The notes beneath the pieces were generated by a model. It did no database searches. It was not told the DNA's origin and saw only the letters and a list, made by a program, of their open reading frames with translations. Below, one piece after another: positions 15,811 to 26,695 of a stretch of DNA of 64,000 bases (position 1 is its first letter; every line of letters starts with the position of its first letter). This DNA is from Salinivirgaceae bacterium (GTDB taxonomy: Bacteria > Bacteroidota > Bacteroidia > Bacteroidales > SZUA-534): assembly GCA_024405635.1 (NCBI GenBank), contig JAKSOL010000003.1:62001-126000 (forward strand), read 5' to 3'. A program made the translations under genes and the position numbers.

Positions 15811-16170
15811 TTATATAACCTTTACTTTGTATCCGGCAGCGGTAAGAATATCGGCAACTTTTTGCTTAAACTCACCTTGAATAATCACCTCTCCATCTTT
15901 AACTGAACCACCTACACCGCATTTGTTTTTTAGTAATCGGCCTAGTTCTTTTAAATCATCGTCAGTGCCAACAAATCCCTGAACAAGCGTAACCGATTTG
16001 CCAGCACGTTGCTTGCGGTCAATGCTAACTTTTAAATGTTGTTTTGCAGGCTCAAGAGTCTCAGCCTCAGGCTCTTCGTCGGTTTGATAAACAAAATCAG
16101 GATTGGTAGAGTAAACTACATTTAGGCGATCTTTCCAATCGTTACTTGGCTTAGTATTGTTCTTTCCCAT
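15811..16170 (-). CDS. SUI1/eIF1-like (YciH-type) translation factor
   Basis: A 119-residue protein. The N-terminal 45 residues are acidic and variable. The C-terminal domain (R-K-Q-R-A-G-K-S-V-T-L-V-Q-G-F, then L-K-E-L-G-R-L-L-K-N-K-C-G-V-G-G-S and a G-E-V-I-I-Q-G run) is the SUI1 fold. Bacterial homologues bind the small ribosomal subunit and may tune start-site fidelity or stress translation. The ATG at 16170 was chosen because the 18 codons upstream are not conserved-looking. It is the first gene of the minus-strand operon and is preceded by a TAnnTTTG box. Confidence 0.85.
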   Translation of the reverse strand: MGKNNTKPSNDWKDRLNVVYSTNPDFVYQTDEEPEAETLEPAKQHLKVSIDRKQRAGKSVTLVQGFVGTDDDLKELGRLLKNKCGVGGSVKDGEVIIQGEFKQKVADILTAAGYKVKVI

Positions 16171-16211
16171 TTTTGGTGAATTAGTTCTTTTAAGTGTACA
16201 ATGTAACATTG

Positions 16212-16219
16212 CAAAGATA
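16212..16219 (-). promoter_or_regulatory. -7 box of the SUI1-SNF2-TrmH operon
   Basis: TATCTTTG on the minus strand lies about 42 bases upstream of the SUI1 start. A -33 element at normal spacing is not obvious. Confidence 0.5.
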
Positions 16220-16324
16220 GGCACATTAGCAAGTTTTGAGAACCGATTTATTTACTTGAAGCCAAAAAACAAATTGGTTGAATATAAAAGGTAGCTTTTT
16301 ATTGATTCAACTTTGCAACCTTTG

Positions 16325-16354
16325 TTGGAATAAAGTAGAGAGTTGGTAAATTTG
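16325..16354 (+). promoter_or_regulatory. leuB promoter
   Basis: TTG (16325-16327), a 19-base spacer, then TAAATTTG (16347-16354): a full match to the Bacteroidota -33/-7 pattern, 40 bases before the ATG. Confidence 0.7.
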
Positions 16355-16394
16355 CCGCTCGTAAAAATCGATTTACAATTAAAACTAAATACAA

Positions 16395-17477
16395 ATGGGA
16401 AAAACATTGAATATCGCCGTTTTGGCTGGCGATGGAATTGGTCCTGAGGTTGTTAAACAAGCCTTAGACGTTACAAAAGTTGTGTGCGAAAAATTTGGTC
16501 ACACATTGAATTACAAAGAGGCGCTTACCGGAGCTTGCGCTATTGAGGCTTACGGCGATGCTTATCCAGAGTCAACTCATCAACTTTGCATGGAGTCTGA
16601 TGCTGTGTTGTTTGGTGCAGTTGGTGATCCTAAATTTGATAACGATCCAAACGCAAAAGTTCGTCCTGAACAAGGTTTGTTGGCAATGCGTAAAAAATTG
16701 GGCTTGTTTGCAAACATTCGTCCAGTTCAAACATTTGACTGCCTTATCCACAAATCTCCATTGAAAGAAGAGTTGGTGAAAAATGCTGATTTTATTTGCA
16801 TTCGCGAGTTGACAGGAGGTATGTACTTTGGTAAAAAACAAGAACCAGCAATTAATGCCGATGGTGTAGAAGATGCTTTGGATACTAATTATTATAGCCG
16901 TCCTGAAATTGAACGCATTCTTAAAGTTGCGTTTGAATATGCTGGCAAACGTCGCAAACATGTAACTGTGGTTGATAAAGCTAATGTGTTGGCTTCAAGT
17001 CGTTTGTGGAGAAAAGTTGCACAAGAAATAGCACCTAAGTATCCAGATATTACAACAGATTATATGTATGTTGACAACGCTGCAATGCGCATGATTCAAG
17101 ACCCTCGTTTCTTCGACGTTATGGTAACCGAAAACACATTTGGCGACATTTTGACCGACGAGGCATCAGTAATCTCAGGCTCAATGGGATTGTTGCCATC
17201 AGCATCAATCGGTGAACATACCAGTGTGTTTGAGCCAATACATGGTTCGTATCCACAAGCAAAAGGCAAAAACATTGCAAACCCATTGGCTACTATTTTG
17301 TCGGCTGCAATGATGTTTGAGTATGCTTTTGATATGAAAGAAGAAGGCGCAATTATTCGTAAGGCCGTTGACGCATCGCTTGATGCAAACTACGTTACCG
17401 AGGATATTGATAAATCGGTAGCTCACAGCACATCTGAAGTGGGCGAGTGGATTTGCAATTGGATTAAAAACGCATAA
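16395..17477 (+). CDS. leuB: 3-isopropylmalate dehydrogenase
   Basis: A 360-residue cytosolic enzyme of normal length. It oxidatively decarboxylates 3-isopropylmalate with NAD+ in leucine synthesis. Visible marks are [10 protein letters not shown] at the N-terminus, the substrate loop [10 protein letters not shown], the catalytic lysine in V-V-D-K-A-N-V-L, the metal-binding D-N-A-A-M-R region and [10 protein letters not shown]. The leucine-type substrate loop favours LeuB over isocitrate or tartrate dehydrogenase. leuA, leuC and leuD are not adjacent; the gene is monocistronic with its own promoter and terminator. Confidence 0.93.
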   Translation: MGKTLNIAVLAGDGIGPEVVKQALDVTKVVCEKFGHTLNYKEALTGACAIEAYGDAYPESTHQLCMESDAVLFGAVGDPKFDNDPNAKVRPEQGLLAMRKKLGLFANIRPVQTFDCLIHKSPLKEELVKNADFICIRELTGGMYFGKKQEPAINADGVEDALDTNYYSRPEIERILKVAFEYAGKRRKHVTVVDKANVLASSRLWRKVAQEIAPKYPDITTDYMYVDNAAMRMIQDPRFFDVMVTENTFGDILTDEASVISGSMGLLPSASIGEHTSVFEPIHGSYPQAKGKNIANPLATILSAAMMFEYAFDMKEEGAIIRKAVDASLDANYVTEDIDKSVAHSTSEVGEWICNWIKNA

Positions 17478-17495
17478 TTCAATATCAATTCAAAT

Positions 17496-17534
17496 AAAAA
17501 GAGCCGTTGTGCAAAAGCGCAGCGGCTTTTTTTT
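17496..17534 (+). terminator. leuB terminator
   Basis: An 11-bp stem (AGCCGTTGTGC with GCGCAGCGGCT, two G-T pairs) around AAAA, followed by eight or nine T residues. Confidence 0.85.
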
Positions 17535-17581
17535 ATGCAAAAACTTATCAAAAATGAATCGCCAATGCCTAACGTTGGGGT

Positions 17582-17610
17582 TTGATAATTTCAAAAGAGT
17601 TCTATCTTTG
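17582..17610 (+). promoter_or_regulatory. Promoter of the coiled-coil/zapA operon
   Basis: TTG (17582-17584), an 18-base spacer and TATCTTTG (17603-17610), 20 bases before the first start codon. Confidence 0.65.
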
Positions 17611-17630
17611 TGCAAATTTTGATAAGTCTA

Positions 17631-17921
17631 ATGGAACAACTACAACTTTTAGGAGGTTTTAAGCAAAAATTTGAGCAGTTTGTAGAACTGTATCAATCGC
17701 TAAAATCTGAGAATAAAAGTCTTAAGGAGGAAAATATTAGACTAAAAAATGCTTTGTCTGCCAAAGAGTCTGAATTAGAACAGACTAAAAAACAGCAGGA
17801 ATTGAATCAAATGGCTGGCATTTTTACGGCTGCTAACGGAGGAAATAAGTTAGAGGCAAAAAACAAAATTGCCAGACTAGTGCGGGAGATTGATAATTGC
17901 ATTGCTTTGCTCAACAGATAG
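17631..17921 (+). CDS. Small coiled-coil protein upstream of zapA
   Basis: A 96-residue protein. Residues 15-65 form an uninterrupted coiled coil rich in Lys, Glu and Leu. A short Gly/Asn-containing linker leads to a conserved-looking amphipathic C-terminal helix (K-I-A-R-L-V-R-E-I-D-N-C-I). Its position directly before zapA and its form resemble ZapB-like or septal-ring accessory coiled coils, but there is no detectable family signature, so the function is inferred from context only. The ATG at 17631 fits the promoter at 17582-17610; an earlier start at 17610 would lie inside the -7 box. Confidence 0.7.
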   Translation: MEQLQLLGGFKQKFEQFVELYQSLKSENKSLKEENIRLKNALSAKESELEQTKKQQELNQMAGIFTAANGGNKLEAKNKIARLVREIDNCIALLNR

Positions 17922-17929
17922 GACTTAAT

Positions 17930-18250
17930 ATGGACTCTGTAAATAAACAACGGATAAATATTGCGATTGCAGATAGAACTTACCCTCTGCAAATCGATCC
18001 AGCTGATGAGGAAAGAATTAGAAAGGCAGCAAAAAAGATAAACGAGACAATCGCTCAATATCAGGAAAGGAAGTACAGTACCAAAGACATTCAAGATTAT
18101 TTGGCTATGGTGGCTTTGCAGTATGCGTCAAAACTATTGGCATCAAATGGTGACAAATCATCAGATAACCAACTTTCCGAAGAAATTGGAGATGTTGATA
18201 AAATGTTGACTGACTTGCTTTTGCAAGCACGACAAGAAGGTTCTATTTAA
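17930..18250 (+). CDS. zapA: Cell division protein ZapA
   Basis: A 106-residue protein with the ZapA fold: an N-terminal beta part (I-N-I-A-I-A-D-R-T-Y-P-L), then D-P-A-D-E-E-R-I-R-K-A-A-K-K-I-N and a long helix ending L-A-M-V-A-L-Q-Y-A-S-K-L. ZapA binds FtsZ in the cytoplasm and bundles protofilaments at the division ring. It follows the coiled-coil gene by 8 bases in one operon and is followed by a 6S-like RNA and rny. The in-frame extension upstream (start at 17897) would overlap the preceding gene and is not supported. Confidence 0.88.
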   Translation: MDSVNKQRINIAIADRTYPLQIDPADEERIRKAAKKINETIAQYQERKYSTKDIQDYLAMVALQYASKLLASNGDKSSDNQLSEEIGDVDKMLTDLLLQARQEGSI

Positions 18251-18255
18251 TAGCA

Positions 18256-18463
18256 AAACACAACCCGCATCGGTTTTGTATAGATTGGGAAACTCAACAC
18301 TAAAATTTTTAAGAAGTTAGTGTTAGTGTTTATGTAAGACAGGCCTCACCATCGAAAGATGGGTTCCGTTTTTTGGAACCAGTGGAAGTAAGAATTAAGC
18401 AACACGGCTTCGCCCATGTTTTTACAGGGGTTTCCTCAATACACACACCGTTGCGGGTTTTTT
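18256..18463 (+). ncRNA. ssrS: 6S RNA candidate between zapA and rny
   Basis: About 200 bases without coding potential fold into one long, broken rod. The closing stem pairs 18262-18274 (AACCCGCATCGGT) with 18447-18459 (ACCGTTGCGGGTT), one mismatch, and ends in a T-run. A second stem pairs ATTGGGAAAC (18284 on) with GTTTCCTCAAT (18430 on). Between them lie a side hairpin AACACTAA/TTAGTGTT, and in the distal part CCATC-GAAA-GATGG, GGTTCC/GGAACC and a GGC-TTCG-CCC hairpin. A long closed rod with an open central bubble is the 6S RNA plan, and ssrS lies beside zapA in many bacteria. 6S RNA mimics an open promoter and sequesters RNA polymerase. It may be processed from the zapA transcript. Confidence 0.75.
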
Positions 18464-18487
18464 ATTTATATACTAAAACACAAACAA

Positions 18488-20032
18488 ATGGAGAACTTAC
18501 AAGTAATTGTAATTGTAGCCGCCATTGCTGCCATAGTAGGTGGATTGGTGGTGTTCACCCTCTCAAAATTAGGGTTGAACAAAAAGGCTAAAAAAATAAT
18601 TGAAGATGCTGAGGCTGAAGCTGATATGCTCATTAAAGAAAAAAATCTTCAAGCGAAGGAAAAATTGCTTCAACTTAAGTCGGAACAAGAAAAGGCAATG
18701 AACGAGCGTAATAGCAAGATTGCAGCAAACGAAACTCGCTTAAAACAAAAAGAAGCAGGCCTAAACCAAAAAATTGAGGAGTATAACCGCAAGAAAAAAG
18801 AGGTTGACGGCATGAAAGACAGCCTAACTGCTCAAAAAGAGATGCTTGAAAAGAAAAGTGAAGAACTTGATAAAATTAACAAGCAACGTGTCGAGCAATT
18901 AGTGGCAATTTCAGGTTTGTCGGTTGATGAGGCTAAAAACCAATTGATGGACTCGTTGAAAGACGAGGCTCGCACACAAGCAATGTCAGAGATTAACGAA
19001 ATTCTTGACGAGGCTAAACTTACCGCAAATAAAGAAGCAAAGCGCATCGTTCTTCAAACAATTCAACGCGTTGCATCAGAACATACAATCGAAAATTCAG
19101 TAACAGTTTTCCATATTGATAATGACGATGTTAAAGGTCGCATTATTGGTCGTGAAGGACGTAATATTCGTGCTCTTGAGGCTGCTACAGGTGTTGAAAT
19201 TATTGTTGACGACACTCCAGAGGCTATCATTCTTTCGGCTTTTGACCCAGTTCGCCGCGAGGTGGCACGTTTGGCATTGCACCAACTTGTAACCGATGGT
19301 CGTATCCACCCTGCACGCATTGAGGAGGTGGTAGCTAAAACCCAAAAAATGGTTGAAGAGGAAATGATTGAAACCGGTAAACGCACCACAATCGATCTTG
19401 GAATACATGGTCTTCATCCAGAACTTATTCGTTTGATTGGTAAGATGAAATACCGTTCATCGTACGGTCAAAACTTGTTGCAACACTCGCGTGAGGTTGC
19501 TAACCTTGCTGCCATTATGGCATCGGAACTTGGTTTGAATCCAAAACTAGCAAAACGTGCAGGCTTGTTGCACGATATTGGTAAAGTGCCTGATGACGAA
19601 CCAGAGTTGCCACATGCAATTCTTGGTATGCAGTTGGCTGAAAAGTATAAAGAGAAACCAGAAGTTTGCAACGCTATTGGTGCTCACCACGATGAGGTTG
19701 AGATGAATTCACTTATTTCGCCTATAGTTCAAGTTTGTGATGCTATTTCAGGAGCTCGTCCAGGTGCTCGTCGCGAGGTAGTTGAGTCTTACATTAAACG
19801 CTTGAAAGAACTTGAGGATTTGGCTCTTTCGTATCCAGGTGTGCTTAAAACATACGCTATTCAAGCAGGTCGTGAATTGCGCGTGATAGTTGGTAGCGAG
19901 AAAGTTAGCGATGCTGATGCAGAAACACTTTCGTACGATATTGCTAAGAAAATTCAAGACGAAATGACTTATCCTGGTCAAATTCGTATTACAGTTATTC
20001 GCGAAACTCGTGCTGTTAGTTTCGCAAAATAA
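18488..20032 (+). CDS. rny: Ribonuclease Y
   Basis: A 514-residue membrane-anchored endoribonuclease that starts mRNA decay. In order: an N-terminal membrane helix (about 5-25), a long Lys/Glu coiled coil (30-150), a KH RNA-binding domain with [12 protein letters not shown], and an HD domain with L-L-H-D-I-G-K and G-A-H-H-D-E. The length matches the family (about 515-520). An upstream in-frame start at 18416 lies inside the 6S-like RNA and adds residues ahead of the membrane anchor, so the ATG at 18488 is used. Confidence 0.95.
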   Translation: MENLQVIVIVAAIAAIVGGLVVFTLSKLGLNKKAKKIIEDAEAEADMLIKEKNLQAKEKLLQLKSEQEKAMNERNSKIAANETRLKQKEAGLNQKIEEYNRKKKEVDGMKDSLTAQKEMLEKKSEELDKINKQRVEQLVAISGLSVDEAKNQLMDSLKDEARTQAMSEINEILDEAKLTANKEAKRIVLQTIQRVASEHTIENSVTVFHIDNDDVKGRIIGREGRNIRALEAATGVEIIVDDTPEAIILSAFDPVRREVARLALHQLVTDGRIHPARIEEVVAKTQKMVEEEMIETGKRTTIDLGIHGLHPELIRLIGKMKYRSSYGQNLLQHSREVANLAAIMASELGLNPKLAKRAGLLHDIGKVPDDEPELPHAILGMQLAEKYKEKPEVCNAIGAHHDEVEMNSLISPIVQVCDAISGARPGARREVVESYIKRLKELEDLALSYPGVLKTYAIQAGRELRVIVGSEKVSDADAETLSYDIAKKIQDEMTYPGQIRITVIRETRAVSFAK

Positions 20033-20059
20033 TGGTGATAAAAGCAGACAAGATAAAGT

Positions 20060-20091
20060 AGAGCCGATGTTTTTCGGCTCTATTTTTTTTT
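20060..20091 (+). terminator. rny terminator
   Basis: The stem GAGCCGA/TCGGCTC is followed by a run of eight T residues 28 bases after the rny stop. Confidence 0.85.
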
Positions 20092-20132
20092 ATCCAATAC
20101 ACTAAATTTTGGTAATTTAGTTCAGTAAAAAA

Positions 20133-21268
20133 ATGCCTATGCGACCTTTATCAATGGTTGACTTAAAAAGTCAATACAAAAACATAAAAACTGAGATTGA
20201 TGCAGCTATTCAAGGCGTTATTGATTCGTCTCAATTTATTAAAGGTCAAGATGTTACATTGCTTCAGTCTGAGCTGGCTTCGTATCTTGGAGTTAAACAT
20301 GTTATAGCCTGTGGTAACGGAACCGATGCATTGCAGATAGCTCTTATGGCGCTTGGCCTAAAACCTGGCGATGAGGTTATTACTACCGATTTTACTTTTA
20401 TAGCAACTGTTGAGGTTGTTGCACTTCTTGGACTTAAACCTGTTTTGGTTGATGTAGACCCTAAAACTTTTTGCATCAATGCAGATAAAATTGAAGAAAA
20501 GATAACTCCACAAACAAAAGCAATAGTTCCTGTTCATCTTTTTGGGCAGTGTGCTGATATGCAGAAGATTATGGATATAGCAAATCGCCATAATTTGTTT
20601 GTGGTTGAGGATACTGCGCAAGCTCTTGGGGCCGATTTTTCTTTTGATGATGGTAAAAAGTTGAAAGCAGGTACTATTGGTCATGTGGGCTGTACATCGT
20701 TTTTTCCATCAAAAAACCTTGGTTGTTACGGCGATGGAGGAGCTTTGTTTACCAATAATGATGAAATAGCAGAGCAAATACGATACATATCAAATCACGG
20801 AATGAAAGTTCGTTATCACCATGATATGATTGGCGTGAATTCTCGTCTTGATACAATTCAAGCTGCAATATTGCGTGTAAAATTGCCACGTCTTGATTCG
20901 TATAATAAGGCTCGACAAGAGGCTGCTGCTAAATATAACATAGAGTTAGAAAATGTTGAAGGTGTTGTAACTCCTTCAAAAATAGATAGTTCAAGTCATA
21001 TATATCATCAATATACTTTGCTTGTTAAAGATGGCCGTCGAAACGATTTGAAGAAATTCCTTGACGAAAAAGGAATTCCATGCATGATATATTATCCTAT
21101 ACCTATTCATCAGCAAAAGGCATTTGCTCCATATGTTGACGAAAATGAAATGTTTTCAGTGTCGCAACAACTAGCCGACGAAGTTTTGTCGTTGCCTATG
21201 CACACAGAACTTGACGATGAACAAATTTCGGTAATAACTACTGCTGTTAAATCATTTTTTCAAAAGCA

Positions 21269-21272
<4 letters not shown>
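20133..21272 (+). CDS. wlbC: DegT/DnrJ-type sugar aminotransferase (WlbC/WbpE-like)
   Basis: A 379-residue PLP enzyme of the DegT/DnrJ/EryC1/StrS family. It has the G-N-G-T-D-A-L cofactor loop, [10 protein letters not shown] and the PLP lysine in [14 protein letters not shown]. Placed before WlbB- and WlbA-like genes, it would aminate UDP-3-keto-GlcNAc-uronate at C3 with glutamate as donor. The sequence alone cannot separate it from dTDP-keto-sugar aminotransferases such as FdtB; the WlbA partner decides the call. It is the first gene of a six-gene operon; its stop overlaps the next start (ATGA). The ATG at 20139 is a possible alternative start. Confidence 0.83.
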
Positions 21273-22788
<1,516 letters not shown>

Positions 22789-22793
22789 AATAT

Positions 22794-23666
22794 ATGAAAG
22801 GAATAATTCTAGCAGGAGGTAGCGGCACTCGTCTTTATCCAATAACAAAAGGAGTGTCAAAACAAATGTTGCCGATATACGATAAACCGATGATTTACTA
22901 TCCGTTGTCGGTTTTAATGTTGGCTGGAATAAACGAGATACTTGTTATTTCGACACCTCAAGATTTGCCAGGATTTAAACGTTTGCTTGGCGATGGTAGC
23001 AATTGGGGCATAAAACTAGAATATGCTGAGCAACCTTCGCCCGATGGTTTGGCGCAAGCATTTATCATTGGTGAAAAATTCATAGGAAACGATTCGGTTT
23101 GTCTTATCCTTGGCGATAATATTTTCTATGGTCATGGTTTGCCAGAAAAACTTAAGGATGCTCGTTGGAATGTGGAACAAAACGGTGATGCTACTGTTTT
23201 TGGTTACTATGTGAATGACCCTGAACGTTATGGTGTTGCTGAATTTGATGCCAATGGAAAAGTTATTTCAATTGAAGAAAAACCGTTGCAACCAAAATCA
23301 AACTATGCAGTTGTAGGACTTTATTTCTATCCAAATTCGGTGGTTCAGATAGCCAAAACAATTAAACCTTCGGCTCGTGGCGAATTGGAAATAACAACCG
23401 TTAATCAAGAATATTTGCAATCGGGCAAATTGTCGCTTGAACTTATGGGCCGTGGATTTGCATGGCTCGATACAGGAACATACGAGAGTTTGATTGAGGC
23501 TAGCAATTTTGTTGAGACTTTGCAAAAACGTACAGGACTTATGGTGAGTTGTCCCGAAGAAATTGCCTATAAATCGGGCTTGATTGGAAAAGATAAACTT
23601 GCCGAACTTGCTGCTCCAATGCTTAAAAACGACTATGGTAAGTATTTGATGAAACTTATCAAGTGA
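22794..23666 (+). CDS. rmlA: Glucose-1-phosphate thymidylyltransferase
   Basis: A 290-residue nucleotidyltransferase of normal RmlA size, making dTDP-glucose from dTTP and glucose-1-phosphate. It has the signature [13 protein letters not shown] with [10 protein letters not shown], plus L-G-D-N-I-F-Y-G and the V-V-G-L-Y-F-Y sugar-binding region. It is the fourth gene of the operon, followed by rmlC and rmlB. Confidence 0.93.
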   Translation: MKGIILAGGSGTRLYPITKGVSKQMLPIYDKPMIYYPLSVLMLAGINEILVISTPQDLPGFKRLLGDGSNWGIKLEYAEQPSPDGLAQAFIIGEKFIGNDSVCLILGDNIFYGHGLPEKLKDARWNVEQNGDATVFGYYVNDPERYGVAEFDANGKVISIEEKPLQPKSNYAVVGLYFYPNSVVQIAKTIKPSARGELEITTVNQEYLQSGKLSLELMGRGFAWLDTGTYESLIEASNFVETLQKRTGLMVSCPEEIAYKSGLIGKDKLAELAAPMLKNDYGKYLMKLIK

Positions 23667-23686
23667 TTGTAAATAAAACAATTGGT

Positions 23687-24253
23687 ATGAAAATTATTGA
23701 TACTGAAATAGCCGAAGTTAAAATTCTAGAGCCGACAGTATTTGCCGACAATCGCGGCTACTTTTTTGAGAGTTTTCGTGATAACGAATTTTGCGAGCAA
23801 GTATGCAAAACAAAATTTGTTCAAGAAAATGAATCATCATCAAGTAAAGGTGTACTACGTGGGTTGCACTATCAAAGTGGCATGCATTCGCAAGCAAAAT
23901 TGGTGCGAGTTGTAGTAGGCGAGGTGTTTGATGTGGCTGTTGATATTCGCAAAGGTTCTCCAACATTTGGCAAATATGTTGGCGTAGTCCTTTCTGCCGA
24001 AAATAAACGACAATTCTTTATTCCTCGCGGATTTGCCCATGGCTTTATGGTGTTGAGTAACACTGCAGTGTTTACATACAAGTGTGACAATTATTACAAT
24101 AAAGCTAGCGAGCGTAGCATAATATATAACGACCCTACACTTAACATTGAGTGGCCTAAGTGCGACAATGTTATTTTGTCAGAAAAAGATACGGCTGGTA
24201 AGCAACTTGCCGATGCAGATTTGTTTAACTATTCAGATAAATTATATGAGTGA
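23687..24253 (+). CDS. rmlC: dTDP-4-dehydrorhamnose 3,5-epimerase
   Basis: A 188-residue cupin-fold epimerase. Marks are R-G-L-H-Y-Q with the catalytic histidine, the R-K-G-S-P-T-F-G-K-Y segment, I-P-R-G-F-A-H-G-F and the tyrosine-rich C-D-N-Y-Y region. It converts dTDP-4-keto-6-deoxy-glucose to the L-lyxo sugar of rhamnose synthesis. The ATG at 23687 is preferred to a GTG at 23663, whose leading residues are not part of the fold. Its end overlaps the rmlB start by 8 bases. Confidence 0.92.
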   Translation: MKIIDTEIAEVKILEPTVFADNRGYFFESFRDNEFCEQVCKTKFVQENESSSSKGVLRGLHYQSGMHSQAKLVRVVVGEVFDVAVDIRKGSPTFGKYVGVVLSAENKRQFFIPRGFAHGFMVLSNTAVFTYKCDNYYNKASERSIIYNDPTLNIEWPKCDNVILSEKDTAGKQLADADLFNYSDKLYE

Positions 24254-25259
24254 ATCAATTTTAGTAACAGGTGGAGCGGGATTTATCGGCTCTAATTTTA
24301 TTCCTTATTTTATAGAGGAACATCCTGAATATCATATCATAAACCTCGATAAACTAACTTATGCAGGCAATGTTGAAAACCTTGCCGACGTTGAGCATAA
24401 TCCAAATTATACCTTTGTTAAAGGTGATATTTGCAACCGTGAATTGGTTGAATTCCTTTTCAAAACATATCACATTCGTGGAGTAATTCATTTTGCAGCC
24501 GAATCGCATGTCGATAATTCAATTAATGGTCCCGAAGTGTTTATTCAAACAAACATCAACGGAACATTTACATTGCTCGACGTTGCCCGAAAATTTTGGA
24601 TGGAAGCTCCATTTAAGTATAAAAAAGACTTTGAAGGTTGTCGTTTTCATCACATTTCAACCGACGAGGTTTATGGAACTTTAGGCGCTGAAGGTTTGTT
24701 TACCGAAACAACACCATACGCACCAAACAGTCCGTATTCGGCAGCAAAAGCTAGTTCAGATTTAATAGTTAGAGCATATCACCATACATACGGAATGAAT
24801 GTTACAACTAGCAATTGCTCAAATAATTACGGGCCAAAACAGCACAACGAAAAACTAATTCCTACCATAATACGTAAAGCATTGGCAGGTGAAAACATAC
24901 CAATTTATGGCGACGGAAAAAATATTCGTGATTGGTTGTATGTGCTTGATCATTGTAAAGGAATTGACCTTGTGTATCATCGAGGAAAAGCGGGCGAGAC
25001 CTACAATGTAGGAGGCAGAAATGAGCGAACAAACCTTGAAATTGTTGATACTATCTGTGGTTTGTTAGATGCTATGCGTCCACGTCAAGATGGAAAATCG
25101 TATAAAGAACAGATAACTTTTGTTCAAGATCGCGCAGGTCATGATCGCCGTTATGCAATTGATGCAACTAAACTTGAAACAGAGCTACGTTGGCGTGCCG
25201 ATGAGAATTTTGATAGCGGCATTATGAAGACCATCAAATGGTATATGAATAAATTCTAA
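24246..25259 (+). CDS. rmlB: dTDP-glucose 4,6-dehydratase
   Basis: A 337-residue extended short-chain dehydrogenase. It shows the NAD motif T-G-G-A-G-F-I-G-S-N, the F-A-A-E-S-H-V-D-N-S-I loop, H-I-S-T-D-E-V-Y-G with catalytic Thr/Asp/Glu, and the Y-x-x-x-K pair in S-P-Y-S-A-A-K-A. It forms dTDP-4-keto-6-deoxy-glucose. The start at 24246 is just ahead of the Rossmann motif. It is the last gene of the operon; rmlD does not follow. Confidence 0.94.
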   Translation: MSESILVTGGAGFIGSNFIPYFIEEHPEYHIINLDKLTYAGNVENLADVEHNPNYTFVKGDICNRELVEFLFKTYHIRGVIHFAAESHVDNSINGPEVFIQTNINGTFTLLDVARKFWMEAPFKYKKDFEGCRFHHISTDEVYGTLGAEGLFTETTPYAPNSPYSAAKASSDLIVRAYHHTYGMNVTTSNCSNNYGPKQHNEKLIPTIIRKALAGENIPIYGDGKNIRDWLYVLDHCKGIDLVYHRGKAGETYNVGGRNERTNLEIVDTICGLLDAMRPRQDGKSYKEQITFVQDRAGHDRRYAIDATKLETELRWRADENFDSGIMKTIKWYMNKF

Positions 25260-25281
25260 TAAAAGGTAATATTATCGTAAA

Positions 25282-25320
25282 CGAGTCCTTGCTATTAGCA
25301 AGGGCTCGTTTTTCTTTTTT
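25282..25320 (+). terminator. Terminator of the sugar-nucleotide operon
   Basis: The stem CGAG-x-CCTTGCT / AGCAAGG-x-CTCG is followed by a T-rich run. Confidence 0.8.
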
Positions 25321-25377
25321 GGGAAAAATCAATAATATTGGAAATGTTTTGTAATTCAACCAATTAATAATATTTAT

Positions 25378-26553
25378 ATGGAAAATTTCTCTTTCTATTC
25401 ACCAACTTTTTTTGAGTTTGGAAAAGATGCCGAAAACAATGCAGGTTCTTTAGTAAAACGCTTTGGCGGTTCAAAGGTGCTAATTCACTATGGAGGTGGA
25501 AGTGTTGTACGTTCGGGCTTGCTCGATAGAGTTAAAGCTTCGCTTAAGGCATCAAATGTTCAGTTTGTTGAACTTGGTGGAGTTAAACCAAATCCTCGTA
25601 GTGGACTAGTTTACGAAGGTATTGAACTTTGCAAAAAGGAAAATGTTGACTTTATTCTTGCTGTTGGAGGAGGAAGTACAATCGATTCGTCAAAAGCTAT
25701 AGCAGCAGGTGTGGTTTACGATGGCGATTTTTGGGACTTTTATATGGGAAAAACAATTGAGCAAGCTTTGCCTGTTGGAACAATATTAACAATAGCCGCA
25801 GCCGGAAGCGAGGGTAGTCCAGATTCTGTTATCACAAAAGAGGAAGGCATGTTTAAACGCGGAGCAAGTGGTGATGCTATTCGTCCTCGTTTTAGCATAC
25901 TGAATCCTGCTTTAACTCAAACATTGCCTGCTTATCAAACAGCATGTGGCATTACCGACATAATGGCTCATTTGTATGAACGATATTTGACTAATTCTAC
26001 TGAAGTTGAAGTAACCGATCGTATGATTGAGGCTTTAATGCTCACTTTGGTTCATGAAGGTCCTCGTGTTATTGAAAATCCAAATAATTATGAGGCTCGT
26101 GCTAATATTTTATGGGCAGGCATGATGGCTCACAACAACGCATGTGGAGTAGGCCGTAGCCAAGATTGGAATAGCCATAATATTGAGCACGAATTGTCAG
26201 CGACTTACGATTGTGCACACGGAGCTGGTTTGGCAGTAACAATGCCTGCTGTATTTACTTATGTAATGAACCACAATGTTATGCGTTTTGCTCAAGTTGC
26301 AGTGCGTGTTTGGGGTTGCCAAATGGATTTTGAACACCCAGAGGTAACTGCAAAAGCTGGTATAAAATGCTTGCAAAACTTTTTAATAGCATTAGGTATG
26401 CCAAAGAATTTTGCGGAACTTGGTGCTAATGAAAAAGATATACCGCAATTGGTAAATACTCTATGCTATGGCGATGGTCGCACAGGTTCAATTTCTGGTT
26501 TTGTAACATTGAATACCGACGATTGTACAAATATCTATAAACTGATGCTTTAG
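25378..26553 (+). CDS. Iron-containing alcohol dehydrogenase (YqhD/butanol dehydrogenase-like)
   Basis: A 391-residue cytosolic enzyme of the group III metal-dependent alcohol dehydrogenases. The N-terminal NAD(P) part carries G-G-G-S at about residue 40 and V-G-G-G-S-T-I-D-S-S-K near 100. Metal ligands fit G-I-T-D-I-M-A-H (Asp, His) and H-N-I-E-H-E-L and D-C-A-H-G-A-G (His, His). It probably reduces short-chain aldehydes with NADPH during fermentation or detoxification. It is monocistronic, with a terminator on each side. Confidence 0.9.
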   Translation: MENFSFYSPTFFEFGKDAENNAGSLVKRFGGSKVLIHYGGGSVVRSGLLDRVKASLKASNVQFVELGGVKPNPRSGLVYEGIELCKKENVDFILAVGGGSTIDSSKAIAAGVVYDGDFWDFYMGKTIEQALPVGTILTIAAAGSEGSPDSVITKEEGMFKRGASGDAIRPRFSILNPALTQTLPAYQTACGITDIMAHLYERYLTNSTEVEVTDRMIEALMLTLVHEGPRVIENPNNYEARANILWAGMMAHNNACGVGRSQDWNSHNIEHELSATYDCAHGAGLAVTMPAVFTYVMNHNVMRFAQVAVRVWGCQMDFEHPEVTAKAGIKCLQNFLIALGMPKNFAELGANEKDIPQLVNTLCYGDGRTGSISGFVTLNTDDCTNIYKLML

Positions 26554-26569
26554 ATAAGATAATAGCAGA

Positions 26570-26603
26570 AAAGGCGTTACCAATGTTGGTAGCGCCTTTT
26601 TGT
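26570..26603 (+). terminator. Terminator of the alcohol dehydrogenase gene
   Basis: The stem AGGCGTTACCA/TTGGTAGCGCCT, one G-T pair, with an A-run before and T-run after it. Confidence 0.85.
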
Positions 26604-26637
26604 TTGCAATAAATGATTAAGGAATTGTATGTACAAA

Positions 26638-26675
26638 GCAAAAAAAAACGCATCAGTTTCTGATGCGTTTTTTAT
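26638..26675. terminator. Terminator of the SusCD operon (bidirectional)
   Basis: The perfect stem AACGCATCAG/CTGATGCGTT around TTT has A/T runs on both sides. It lies 21 bases after the minus-strand operon end. Confidence 0.85.
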
Positions 26676-26695
26676 ATGAATAACCTATAATATTA

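Noticed and set aside
16395..17477. Isocitrate or tartrate dehydrogenase
   Set aside because: The substrate loop [10 protein letters not shown] and length are those of LeuB.
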